NCBI RefSeq assembly: GCF_036417845.1
Contig: NC_089980.1
Span: 42,964,501-43,028,500 of the forward strand
DNA length: 64,000 bases
Direction of reading: 5' to 3'
From: Apteryx mantelli
Lineage: Eukaryota; Chordata; Aves; Apterygiformes; Apterygidae
Shown: positions 49,601 to 57,534 of the stretch, piece by piece
How positions within the stretch are numbered: position 1 is the first letter of the stretch
Layout of the letters: each line of letters begins with the position of its first letter
Notes under the pieces: generated by a model
Told to the model about the DNA's origin: nothing
Database searches by the model: none
What the model saw: only the letters and a program-made list of their open reading frames with translations
Program-made: the position numbers and the translations under genes

Positions 49601-51438
49601 GGTGAACATAAAGGCTGCTGCTCAGGGATTTGCTAGGTTAATGTTTTAAGAGGAACTGCCTTATGTAAGAGAAAAGAAAGATCTCTTCAGTATCAAAGCT
49701 CCCGTTAATGTTTTAAGAGGAACTGCCTTATGTAAGAGAAAAGAAAGATCTCTTCAGTATCAAAGCTCAGGCAAACTATCGAGACCTGATAATTTAAAAC
49801 ATTTATGCAGATCAAAATAACACTTTATATTTAAAGAAAATAATGTTCTTTTACAAGGATTCACTCACAAACCCTCAGGATTGTGTTTTAGCAACACTTG
49901 TAACATAACACAAAGTAAACTTATCAAAACCAATCTCTTGTTCTCATGCACAAGATATAAGTAGGTAATTTGGGGCTCTACATACATTTAACTGGAAAAA
50001 GGAAAAACAAACATGGTTGTTCACATACCAAGGAGTGACACCATGTATGTAGGTTTTCAGTATCAAAATCCAGTAGACCCATAAACACCACAGTTCACAG
50101 AAATGAGACATGTGCCAAATGACCAAGTGTTGCCATTGGGCATCTGTCTCCTTGGCATCTCAACACAGCTCTGGAAGAAATCATGGTGGCAAACACCTTG
50201 GGTTAAGATAATGCGCTCTGCTGGGATACTCAAGGATGTGGAAAGGACAAGGAATAAGGCTACAAATTAAGGGGAAGAGTTAAATTTAACATACTTGAAG
50301 GATTAAAAATAATCTCTTTTTCCATCTCCTTCCATTTTGCAGCCATCTATTGCTTCTGAAGAATGAGGCATTGAAAGATGAGGAATTCCAGAGGACACAG
50401 ATATCACAGAGCACTTGGGAATTTCGTATCTTTGAACTGGTTTGGCGAGGTCTGTCCTAGTTCCCAGCAGCCCTGAACAGCGACTGTGCACTCAGTGTGC
50501 AGGTCTGTGGAAAACCATCGCTCTTGGAGCAGCCCATCTGCGATGGTGTCACGTGTCACGAGAACGCATGCAACGCACTAGCTGATGCCAACGGCTTATG
50601 AAAATCCCTTGGAAAAGCCCTCCCTTGTCCTTGACATGGTGCCAGGGGACCCAGCTCCCCACAGAGCACTAGGGCAAGAAAATGGAACTGACAGGCCTAA
50701 TTTAACAGCCTATGTTGAATTAATGTAAAAAAACAAAAAACAAAAAACTAAAACAAAACAAAAACAATCAAAAAGCAGCACTCCCAATGGGTGCTTTCAT
50801 TTCTGTTCATCTTAACTGGCTCAGCAGCTGATAACAAGACACAGAGAACAGGTAGTAATTTTATTCGAGCAACGTTCTGCCGATGGAAGAAAGCGCAAAG
50901 GACTAACATGCGGTGACTTCTCCACTTCGAATCCGTCCTACCGCAAATGAGAGTGAAGCGCAAAACCCAAGCACCTCATTTCCCTCGCAAGGACTGCCAG
51001 GAGGGAGCATCCCCGTGCCAAACACAACGTGCTCCTGGGCTGAATTAGAGACCCCAGTGCTGCTCCACGCCTGCGTTTGTCCGCTTCACTTCTCCTGGGT
51101 GTTTCACGTGCGTTTAAACCTGCCCTTGCCCACGCCACACATAACTTTGTTGAAGAGGAGAGGCCTAACGCTGCTTTAACCTTAGACTCGCTGCAGTGAG
51201 ACACCCGGGATGAGTCACTAAGATTACTTTGGCAGGACAAAAATGCGTGAACACCGATATACTTATTTTTCCTCTGTTCTGTATTATTCTAGACAATAAT
51301 GACGATGACAACAGACAGAAACCCTTACCTGGTCAGAGGGCTCGCACTCGGACAGGTTCCTCCACGGCAGGGTCGAATTCTCCTTCAGCAGCCAGGTGCC
51401 TTCAGGGGTGCAGAAGCGGTAAACCTGCCCGTGCAGCA
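20120..51438 (-). CDS. GLP1R: glucagon-like peptide 1 receptor, exons 4-13, 5' part missing
   Basis: Ten minus-strand exons join in phase (51329-51438, 48431-48537, 44755-44908, 43043-43202, 34465-34525, 30165-30234, 29360-29448, 25295-25433, 24305-24346, 20120-20287). They encode 365 residues plus a split first codon, corresponding to human 95-463. The product is a class B GPCR that binds GLP-1 and signals through Gs/cAMP. It covers the end of the extracellular domain, all seven membrane helices and the C-tail. Class hallmarks are conserved: H180, E247, T353 and Y402 (HETX), R190, K197, N240, R310, R380, E387, Q394, and the C226-C296 disulfide (human numbering). Identity along the chain is much closer to GLP1R than to glucagon, GIP or GLP-2 receptors. 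The only length change against human is a linker three residues shorter before TM1. Exons 1-3, with signal peptide and start codon, were not found. Confidence 0.97.
20288..24304 (-). other. GLP1R: GLP1R intron 12
   Basis: AT-rich 4-kb intron. No exon recognised. A purine-rich stretch at about 21,830-22,330 and AT-dinucleotide low complexity near 22,700-22,730 are the only compositional features. A 130-codon plus-strand frame at 23115-23507 has no domain that I recognise. Confidence 0.8.
23422..23459. repeat. 38-bp direct repeat, copy 1 (intron 12)
   Basis: Perfect match to 24504-24541. The flanks share only a short AAAATCT-TAT-like stretch just upstream. The two copies bracket exon 12. Confidence 0.95.
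24305..24346 (-). CDS. GLP1R: GLP1R exon 12 (TM7 microexon)
   Basis: 42 nt, phase 0 on both sides (TTTCAG|GGG and GAG|GTAAGA), coding for the TM7 segment [14 protein letters not shown] with Y402 of the HETX network and N407/E408 at the G-protein interface. Because it is symmetric, skipping would delete 14 residues of TM7 in frame. Confidence 0.98.
24347..25294 (-). other. GLP1R: GLP1R intron 11
   Basis: 948-nt intron. It contains one copy (24504-24541) of a 38-bp direct repeat whose partner lies on the other side of exon 12. Confidence 0.85.
24504..24541. repeat. 38-bp direct repeat, copy 2 (intron 11)
   Basis: Identical to 23422-23459, 1,082 bases apart, same orientation. The shared core begins CACAAGCTACAGAAG and ends CCTACAGGGCTTA. 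Confidence 0.95.
25295..25433 (-). CDS. GLP1R: GLP1R exon 11 (TM6, third extracellular loop, start of TM7)
   Basis: 139 nt, phase 2 in (TTTTAG|G completing Arg), phase 0 out (CAG|GTAGTG). It encodes [21 protein letters not shown], the loop [13 protein letters not shown] and [12 protein letters not shown]353 and the T362/H363/E364 cluster of TM6, loop residues R376, R380 and K383, and E387 and Q394 of TM7 are all kept. Confidence 0.98.
25607..25628. repeat. poly(A) tract, 22 nt
   Basis: Uninterrupted A run on the plus strand in intron 10, about 170 bases upstream (in GLP1R sense) of exon 11. On the sense strand it is a T tract. Confidence 0.9.
26408..27205 (-). mobile_element. CR1 LINE, 5'-truncated 3' end fragment
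   Basis: The plus strand reads as the complement of the avian CR1 3' region. It begins AATCATAGATCATTCTGG, continues through GGTTGCTCAGGGCTGTGTCC, CTCTGGGCCCCATTCCAGT, TTCTCCAGGCTGAATAAACC, TCCTTGTGCTGGGGAGCCTC, CTGGACACCAGGTGTAGCC and GCTGAATAGAGGGGAACAAT, and ends near the CAGTGCCCAGCCTGTACTG and CAAAGGCTTTGCATTTGCC blocks. The element is therefore in GLP1R sense orientation with its 3' end at 26408. About 800 bases remain, as is usual for 5'-truncated CR1 copies. Divergence from the consensus as I recall it is considerable, so this is an old insertion. It supports a bird or other sauropsid source. Confidence 0.9.
29360..29448 (-). CDS. GLP1R: GLP1R exon 10 (TM5 and third intracellular loop)
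   Basis: 89 nt, phase 0 in (CAG|GTA), phase 2 out (TGC AG|GTTTGT). It encodes [16 protein letters not shown] and [13 protein letters not shown]. This is the G-protein-facing loop. Cys347, the residue modified by covalent allosteric ligands in human, is kept. The position of human K336 is Gln. Confidence 0.96.
29449..30164 (-). other. GLP1R: GLP1R intron 9
   Basis: 716-nt intron. No separate feature recognised; the short plus-strand frames that cross exon 10 are antisense shadows. Confidence 0.85.
30165..30234 (-). CDS. GLP1R: GLP1R exon 9 (second extracellular loop and TM5 start)
   Basis: 70 nt, phase 2 in (CTAG|T completing Gly), phase 0 out (GGG|GTGAGT). It encodes [18 protein letters not shown] and LIAIG. 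The loop disulfide Cys296 and the peptide-contacting W297, T298, R299 and N300 are kept, as is R310. The residue aligned with human S301 is Tyr. Confidence 0.97.
30235..34464 (-). other. GLP1R: GLP1R intron 8
   Basis: No exon recognised. A CA-type microsatellite with CG interruptions lies at about 31688-31716. The stretch at about 32,100-32,300 is AT-rich with many homeodomain-like cores but is otherwise featureless. Confidence 0.85.
31688..31716. repeat. (CA)n microsatellite
   Basis: Alternating CA repeat interrupted by two or three CG steps, about 29 bases. Confidence 0.9.
34465..34525 (-). CDS. GLP1R: GLP1R exon 8 (TM4)
   Basis: 61 nt, phase 1 in (CCCAG|GT), phase 2 out (GAG GG|GTTGGT). 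It encodes [20 protein letters not shown], the outer half of TM4 leading to the second extracellular loop, with K288, E292 and D293 conserved (human numbering). The residue aligned with human P283 is Leu. The donor is GT but departs from consensus at +3 and +4, the weakest donor seen among the ten exons. Confidence 0.95.
34526..43042 (-). other. GLP1R: GLP1R intron 7, the longest complete intron in the window
   Basis: 8.5 kb. A GC-rich stretch at about 42,530-42,970 lies next to exon 7, and another at about 34,720-35,090 lies next to exon 8. A 24-nt T tract lies at 39450-39473. A plus-strand polypyrimidine run ending in CTCTAG at about 39,325-39,364 resembles an acceptor, but no downstream coding homology is seen. 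Frames of 100-163 codons on the plus strand have no recognisable domains. Confidence 0.8.
39450..39473. repeat. poly(T) tract, 24 nt
   Basis: Uninterrupted T run on the plus strand (A tract on the GLP1R sense strand). It could be the A tail of a minus-strand retroposon whose body is no longer recognisable. Confidence 0.9.
43043..43202 (-). CDS. GLP1R: GLP1R exon 7 (TM3)
   Basis: 160 nt, phase 0 in (CCACAG|GAA), phase 1 out (TGG G|GTAAGT). It encodes [32 protein letters not shown] and [15 protein letters not shown]. It includes the conserved disulfide Cys226, N240 and E247 of the HETX network, and W274, the most conserved residue of TM4. Confidence 0.98.
43203..44754 (-). other. GLP1R: GLP1R intron 6
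   Basis: AT-rich intron with no exon or mobile element recognised. Confidence 0.85.
44755..44908 (-). CDS. GLP1R: GLP1R exon 6 (TM2 and first extracellular loop)
   Basis: 154 nt, entered in phase 2 (CTACAG|A completing Arg) and left in phase 0 (CAG|GTAGGG). It encodes [14 protein letters not shown], then [13 protein letters not shown] and the first extracellular loop [14 protein letters not shown]. Conserved functional positions are R176, H180, R190, K197 and D198 (human numbering), which line the central polar network and the peptide pocket. Confidence 0.97.
44909..48430 (-). other. GLP1R: GLP1R intron 5
   Basis: No exon of another gene recognised. It holds an old CR1/L3-like LINE fragment at about 47171-47402 in plus-strand orientation and a short T run near 45660-45670. 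Confidence 0.85.
47171..47402 (+). mobile_element. old CR1/L3-like LINE fragment
   Basis: The plus strand resembles the 3' part of amniote CR1/L3-type LINEs. It runs from a TTTAGTTTGAGAAAATAGAGG stretch through CTCTTTAAATACAT, GACAGTTCTTGCACCAGAAC and AATGGGCTTTAGCTGG to GCATCAGAGCATTGAAGGTTC. These follow the consensus order of the block that begins with a CTGGAGAAGAGAAGGCTGA-like stretch and ends with ACCATCAGAGGAGTGA. The fragment is heavily diverged, so it is ancient. It is antisense to GLP1R. Family assignment is from memory of the consensus. Confidence 0.65.
48431..48537 (-). CDS. GLP1R: GLP1R exon 5 (TM1)
   Basis: 107 nt, phase 0 in, phase 2 out (TTC AG|GTAACTG). It encodes the linker APEEQLL and helix TM1 ([19 protein letters not shown]), finishing at the split Arg of LLGFR. 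Y148 and Y152 are kept, but the residues aligned with human F143 and Y145 are Asn and Ser. The linker between Cys126 and PEEQ is 7 residues, against 10 in human. Confidence 0.96.
48871..48898. repeat. 14-bp tandem duplication
   Basis: TAGGCGAGAAGAAC occurs twice in direct succession. Small replication-slippage duplication in intron 4. Confidence 0.95.
49637..49768. repeat. 67-bp tandem duplication in intron 4
   Basis: Positions 49637-49701 and 49704-49768 are identical over 65 bases at an offset of 67, so this is a two-copy direct tandem duplication with no internal substitutions. The lack of divergence suggests a recent event or an assembly artefact. Confidence 0.95.
51329..51438 (-). CDS. 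GLP1R: GLP1R exon 4 (end of extracellular domain)
   Basis: 110 nt, entered in phase 1 (acceptor GGCAG|TG) and left in phase 0 (CAG|GTAAGG). It encodes the VYRFCTPEG stretch and the C-terminal half of the peptide-binding domain with Cys104 and Cys126 (human numbering). The sequon at N115 is kept as Asn-Ser-Thr, and a second sequon, Asn-Leu-Ser, appears where human has Asp122. The surrounding sequence is GC-rich. This is the most 5' exon recognised in the window. Confidence 0.95.
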
Positions 51439-54400
51439 CTGCCGGGAACCAGAGGGGTAGCAGGGTTAGCGGGGCAGAGCCTGCGGCGGGGGCGGCACAT
51501 GCAGAGCGGCCAGGGGCTCAGCCCAAGCTGCCTTCCTCATGAATTGCTTCCTTAGCTGGAGGGGGAACACGCTGTGTTACCAGAGGAGCCCTTCGCTTGC
51601 TCCTGACCTGCAGCCAGTGCTTCTGCTCCCCATCCCCAGGGCCAGAGCGCGGCAACCCCGCAAACAGCGCTGCAAAGGGATCGGACAGCACGCACGCCAG
51701 CGCGAACTCTAACCAGCCAGCAACAACTCTGAAATACTCACTGCGATGGGGAAAAAATCTCTGCGCGCATTTTACAACACGCGTAAATTCCAGCTCATGG
51801 AAACCTTACATTTAAAGCCTCACAAAGTTTGGAGTCGCTCAGCCTCAGCTACAAAATTCACGTGGAAAGCAGAGTGCACAAGTAAATGTATTTCTTCGCT
51901 TCTGAGCTCATGCAGAGCCAGGAACAGAGAAACATCGGAACAGATATGCTAACACGAGCTCCCCAAAATGTAAATGCTTATACAAACATCTGTGCTAGAA
52001 AATGAAGTCATAAATCTTTGCCTAAACTACCCATATATTTTTTTTTATTCCTTCTATCTACAAGTTTGGATAGCAAAACCAGCAATAAATCAAATGCCTT
52101 TCCAAAGCAGTTAGCAGCTTGATCTTGTGAAAGCAGATAAAATGAAATGGCTCATAATGAAATTACATCAGACCGAAGCACCAAAGTAAAAGCACTAAGG
52201 GTAAAGAGCACTCAACCGTAGTGCAAGAAAAGGAAACGCTCTCCCTGGTGGCTCAAGTGCTGGGGAAGTCTGACGACTCTCGCTGCCGCGCATAAGCGGC
52301 TCAGAGCCTGCCCCGTATCACGGTGCAGATACAGCAGCGATGCTGCTGCTTCGCAAACCAAGTTCCCTGCTAATTGCACTCGCGGTGCAGGAAGCCAACG
52401 GCCCGGGTTGAGGTTAAGAAGCTGTCATTTGTTAATCAATGCTGGGGCGATCCATCAATCAGGACTAGCCCCTACCTACCAAAACAGTGCTGTGACACAG
52501 ACACTTCCGACATTTTGATGCATGAGAAGCCAAGTTAAGGGGATTTAATTCTGCACAGGCATATTTTGACATCTCTTGATTACAGCTTCCACTCAGTCCC
52601 AGCCCTTTCCTGCTGAAACCTCATCCTGTTGTTAAGAGCAGTAAGCCAGGCAGTTCCACCATTAGCCCAAACTAGAACCTGCTAGAACTTGGTATTCTGT
52701 TCAATGGGAAATTCTGGCATTTAAAAAAAAGTTCGTACACTAAAATTTACTTGAGATAATAAAAAAGCACAAAATAACCTGGTGACTATTTGTATATTAG
52801 GTGACAACCAGTAATTTGTTTGATAATTCATTCAGCGGTAGACTAGTAGTAGGTATTGTCAGTGAAGAATGGCGTTTTAAAAAATTATATAGACAGTGAT
52901 ATGCTAATGAGTCATTTGAAAATAGGATTCTAAATGGCAACTGATAATGGTTTTGGCAACCACAGTCTATTTGTAATTGCTGTATTTATACCAACATACA
53001 TGTTATTGGTGTAGTTGGTGTATAATGAAATGGTAACTGAGATAACATAAAAATAGTTTTACCTGGTGGAATATTTTCCATCCTATTAAGGATTTCTGTT
53101 TGCATATGCTTACATAAAAACAGGAGGCAAGATTAGGTCTGCGCTCATAATATATACATTCACATTTATTAACTACTTTGAATAGTTTTTCACTTGCTCT
53201 CATGATTTACTATGAGCGCCAACTACTTCTTTATGTGGGGATGTTGCTACAATGTTAAGTATATCATGTGGTGGAGGGTAGTGAATATGAAAGCATCAGT
53301 TTTTCCTTAAGATTTAATGAATGGCAAGTTGAAGTAAGCCACAGAAAACATCTGTGCAGAGCCACAGACAGCTCTAGAGCTGTCAAGACAGGAATCAGGG
53401 TAATAAAGAACCAGTAAAGATCATATATAAAAGCCAATCAAGTTGAAATCCAGGGGGTTGAAGTCTAGAGGATCACAGGACTCAGAGATTCAGTCTGACT
53501 GCTATTGCATGAACCATAACCAAGATGTATTACAAGACTAAATTAAGAAAAACAAACTCACACAAAAAAAGAATTCCACTATATTCCTGAAGAAACAGAA
53601 ATAATTTGTGAAACTGTTTTGGTTTTTCTTTTTGTTTTTCTTCTTTTTTCCTTTAAAGGCTTCTTACTGTCAAGTTCTAATTGGGATGAAAACTGAGCCT
53701 CAATATACCTATTTTTCCTCTAAATCAATTAGTGACACATTTTAATTTTAATTTTCTTTTTGCTGATAAAATTTCTTTTGAAATAATAAGGAGGAAACTA
53801 CTGTATACTGAAGTCTGGCATATATTGGAGAATGGACTAGCACACATTTATAGTAAATTGAACATCAAATTCGCCATCAGACAGACAGAGCAATTCTTTT
53901 AGATATGAAAAAAAACAAACAAATGCTAGTTATCACCATGTTTTATGTATTAGATCATGTTATAACACAAGCATATGAATTTAAATTTTTTTGATTATAT
54001 CATAAAGCTTAAAAAATACTGAAAAGCAGTCACTTAAAAAATGAAAAAATAAATGTTTCCCTTCAATATGAAAAAGGGCATTTTGATTATGTTGAAGTGA
54101 TTATTTTTGACCATTTGAATGCATCTTTTCATACAAGTCTTCTTTCTCCACTGAAAACTGAGTATATTCTTTCATTTCATGAAGGGAAGGTAACCCTGTT
54201 ATACCAGAAAGAAATGTTCTTGCCACCTTTAGGTGTCCAAACCACTCAAACTCAATTGGCAGCTGTTATGGACTGCTGGGTAGCAGCTCGCAGGTGCCCC
54301 AGGCTGCTGTAGCTTCACTGCCCACCAAAAAGGGGGTGGCCAGTGCAGGACTGGGCTGCCTCAGGAAGAGGCTTAAGAAGCAAAAAGTATTAATCAAACC

Positions 54401-55149
54401 AAAAAAACAAACAGACAAGAGCATGTACATGAGCAGGAGAGTATACGTGTGTGCAGTCTCAGGAATCGTTTATCAGCCAGAAAGTTTATTAGATAGGAAA
54501 AGTTAAAAGAAAAAGTTAAGTTCTCAGGCCTGCGGTGCCCCAGCCCCACTCCTGGCTCCTTGCGATTTCCCGAAGCACAAGGCAAACAGCCGCCATCCGC
54601 TCGCCCTCCCGGTGACAGGCTCCTCGCAGACAGATACCTGCCACTGCTCAAACGAGGAGAGGCCGTTAATGACCAACAGCTCCCAGAGATGTTACCTTAG
54701 TCGAACGCACACCCTGGTGTCCCTGCCTCCCTGAAGGGAGGCACACAGAGCAATCTCAGTGCCACACTCTGCCTGGCTCGTCTCCAAAATAACTGATAAA
54801 ATCCCTAAGTGGAGATTTTAGGTCTTGTTGTTATATGAGCTTTTGCTTCAAATCAATAACAACTTACAAGCTAAATTCTCATCTTTGCTCAGTGAAAGCA
54901 GTTCCAGTTAACTTCAAAGGGATCCACTGGTTTTTAATCAGGGACATTTAAGGCAGAACTTTGATCCAAGCAGTGCTGAAATATTTTATCAGTCTTACCT
55001 GGTCAGAGGAAAGCATACGGCTTGCATCAAAGCTACCTGCAAATGTTCTTACAGACAATTTTTGGATAGACTTAATACTAATCCCTCCCTACAGAGCTGG
55101 TCATGGCTTGGGATGCCAAAGATCTTACAAGTTCTAAACTGATAAAGAG

Positions 55150-55215
55150 ATAGAATTTATATACATTTGTATATACATTTTATAATACATTTATATACAA
55201 ATTATACATAATTTA
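55150..55215. repeat. degenerate TATATACATTT-type AT repeat
   Basis: Several imperfect copies of a TATATACATTT unit within about 65 bases. Simple low-complexity sequence. Confidence 0.7.
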
Positions 55216-57220
55216 TTTACATTTTTTTTTGCCATGGACCTGACCCAAAGCTCACTGAAGTCACCAGGAGCATCATTGCCCTCGGATGAGGCCTTTGCTG
55301 AAAAAAATCAGTTAATGCATATGGAGGCAAACTAACAACCGCATGCTTAGAAGTTGCCTGTGTGCGACGACAGAGTGAAGGCACACACATACGGTTTCCC
55401 CATCGACTGCTGGCCTGCTTTAGCTTCCCACCTGCAGGCGACTTAGAGGTGATACAGGTTTGTCCGGACCTGAATTCTACACAGTGACTCAGGCCCTCCT
55501 GCCTTTAATGCAATGCTAACACAGCGTGCAAATGCTTAACGTAAAATGATCAGCTCTGGTTCCAACAGACTGGCATGATAAACAATCTTTTTTAAAAGTT
55601 CCTTTGAATGGTTAGTGCCTCCTCACTACCCCACAATACCTTTCTCCTGTATCGCAATGCTTTTCACTACCACATAGGCAATGTTTCAGCTCACACTTGT
55701 TAGTTACACTCTAGAATTAGCGATCATCCTGACAGCCAAAAAAAATCTACAGCCAACACACCGGGAATCTGATTTTGTTCAACCTGCATGCTGAACGTGT
55801 TCGTCAGGAAGTTGCATGCCTTTCGGAACAGCAGCTTCATGAAGCTGGTTTATTTGAACAGTGTCAATCGCACTTGGTTAGAATTACATGTTAGAACATA
55901 GATTGATGCCCAAAACTCAAACAGTCTCTGTAAACTGATAAAAAACAGAGAGGAGAGGCCAAGAGTTAGCACTGAAGTTAATGTCACCATCTATCTTGTT
56001 CTTGAATGAGCCTGTAAATCAAATCAAATGCTACCTCTAGCTAAACACTTTTATATATGGGGAAATATGTTATCACATGGCAGGAGAACATTTCGTTACT
56101 AGCCCTCTTTTACTAGAAATAAACCAAATTAAATGATTTCTCTGCTTAAAGCAGCCAACCTAATCTGCATTTTACTACAGCAGCGTGTGAAGGCTGGTTA
56201 CTCACACAACTGTCCTTGAGGATAAACTGGAACATGATTCATCATAAAAACAAATTACAGAATGTCCTATCCAATCACTTTTATCCAGACAGAGATGAGA
56301 GAACAGAAAAAAGAACAGGGGAGACCAGAGTTATGTCTTGCCACTGTGTGTCAAGTGTTACAAACCTCTCTCTTGTTACTATCTCTTCTCAATTTCCAGC
56401 AAGGGAAATGTTCTGGGGAAGGTAACAATTTTCTCCATAAAGCAGTGACTCTGTAGTATATGAGCATCACAGCAGCATCCCGCCAGGCTGGTTTGCTCCT
56501 TAAGCAAGGCACCTGCCCTTTGATGGGGAAGATGATACATCTGAATGGAGGCGCTCTCATCTCCCACCAGGAGCTCTGCTCTGTTACCATTGGTGTGGCC
56601 TGGGCACTGGTTTCCTGAAAGGTGTCCCTCTTTGCTTACAAGCCTCTGTGTACGTGTCACCCAGCCCCAATCCTGGTGTCTCTTACAGCAAACACATCCT
56701 CACGCCAGGACTTGTGTGCTCACCTGTGAGTGTGCGGCTGGAAATATGGCACCAGGGAGCAGCCTGAACACAAAGCCTCCAGGGAGCAGGAGGGGCTCCA
56801 ACCTGCACTACTGTCCAGGAATCACATTTATCTAAACGTGTATTCCTGCTGGGCTCACTGCCACGTCATCCGAAATTATATTACCTCAACAGGCAGACTA
56901 CCAATGAGTACTTACTTAGTACCCCTCCCGCTATTCCTCCTCCTTCACCCCGTATTAGTCATCATGACTGCTTTGCTTTAGTGATGGTAATACAAACAGC
57001 TACATCTTGCATTTCGTCTTGAAGGCAGAAAGGTCTGTGGTCACTTCAAGTTCTTGCAGCAGAGACAGTTAAGACTAGGCTGAACAAACTCTGATTTTCA
57101 AACATGTTCTATTGGCCAGGTGAGAGAGGTGGGGAAAACGGATCACAGAGAGATCTATTGAGAATTTTCCTATCACTAATTTCTAGTTTAAAAGATCCCA
57201 GAATCCCTCCAGGCTCTTCC

Positions 57221-57241
57221 AAAAAAAAAAAAAAAAAAAAA
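57221..57241. repeat. poly(A) tract, 21 nt
   Basis: Uninterrupted A run on the plus strand, with no poly(A) signal just upstream. Confidence 0.9.
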
Positions 57242-57425
57242 GTACTGCACTGACAAGAGAAGGGGGTCACGCATCCACACTCCATCCAAGAGATGGATGA
57301 CAGCTTACACAGACCTAACTGAGACACCTTTACACTGTGCAACTTAAGAAACAGGGAAATCTCATTAAGCAAACACCGGTGCATTGCTCAGTTGCAAGCT
57401 GCACAAGCTCATCCACATTTCCAGG

Positions 57426-57534
57426 AAGTTTGCAGTGTCTGAAGCTTGTGCTGTGCAAGTGCGAAGTCAGAGACTCTTCAAGTTTGCAGTGTCTGAAGCT
57501 TGTGCTGTGCAAGTGCAAAGTCAGAGACTCTTCA
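57426..57534. repeat. 54-bp tandem duplication
   Basis: Positions 57426-57480 recur at 57480-57534 (offset 54) with a single G/A difference. The unit contains TTTGCAGTGTCTGAAGC and GTGCTGTGCAAGTGC. Because 54 is divisible by three, plus-strand frames show a repeated peptide, but I see no evidence that this is translated. Confidence 0.95.

Larger units (their letters stand above)
48538..51328 (-). other. GLP1R: GLP1R intron 4
   Basis: No other exon recognised. It contains a 67-bp tandem duplication at 49637-49768, a 14-bp tandem duplication at 48871-48898, a GC-rich stretch at about 49130-49280 and A-rich low complexity near 50727-50765. Open frames on both strands lack recognisable homology. 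Confidence 0.85.

Noticed and set aside
54520-54700. GC-richer patch tested as a missing GLP1R 5' exon on the minus strand
   Set aside because: A donor-like GGCAGGTATCT exists, but the translated sequence has neither the Cys/Trp pattern nor the motifs of GLP1R exons 1-3.
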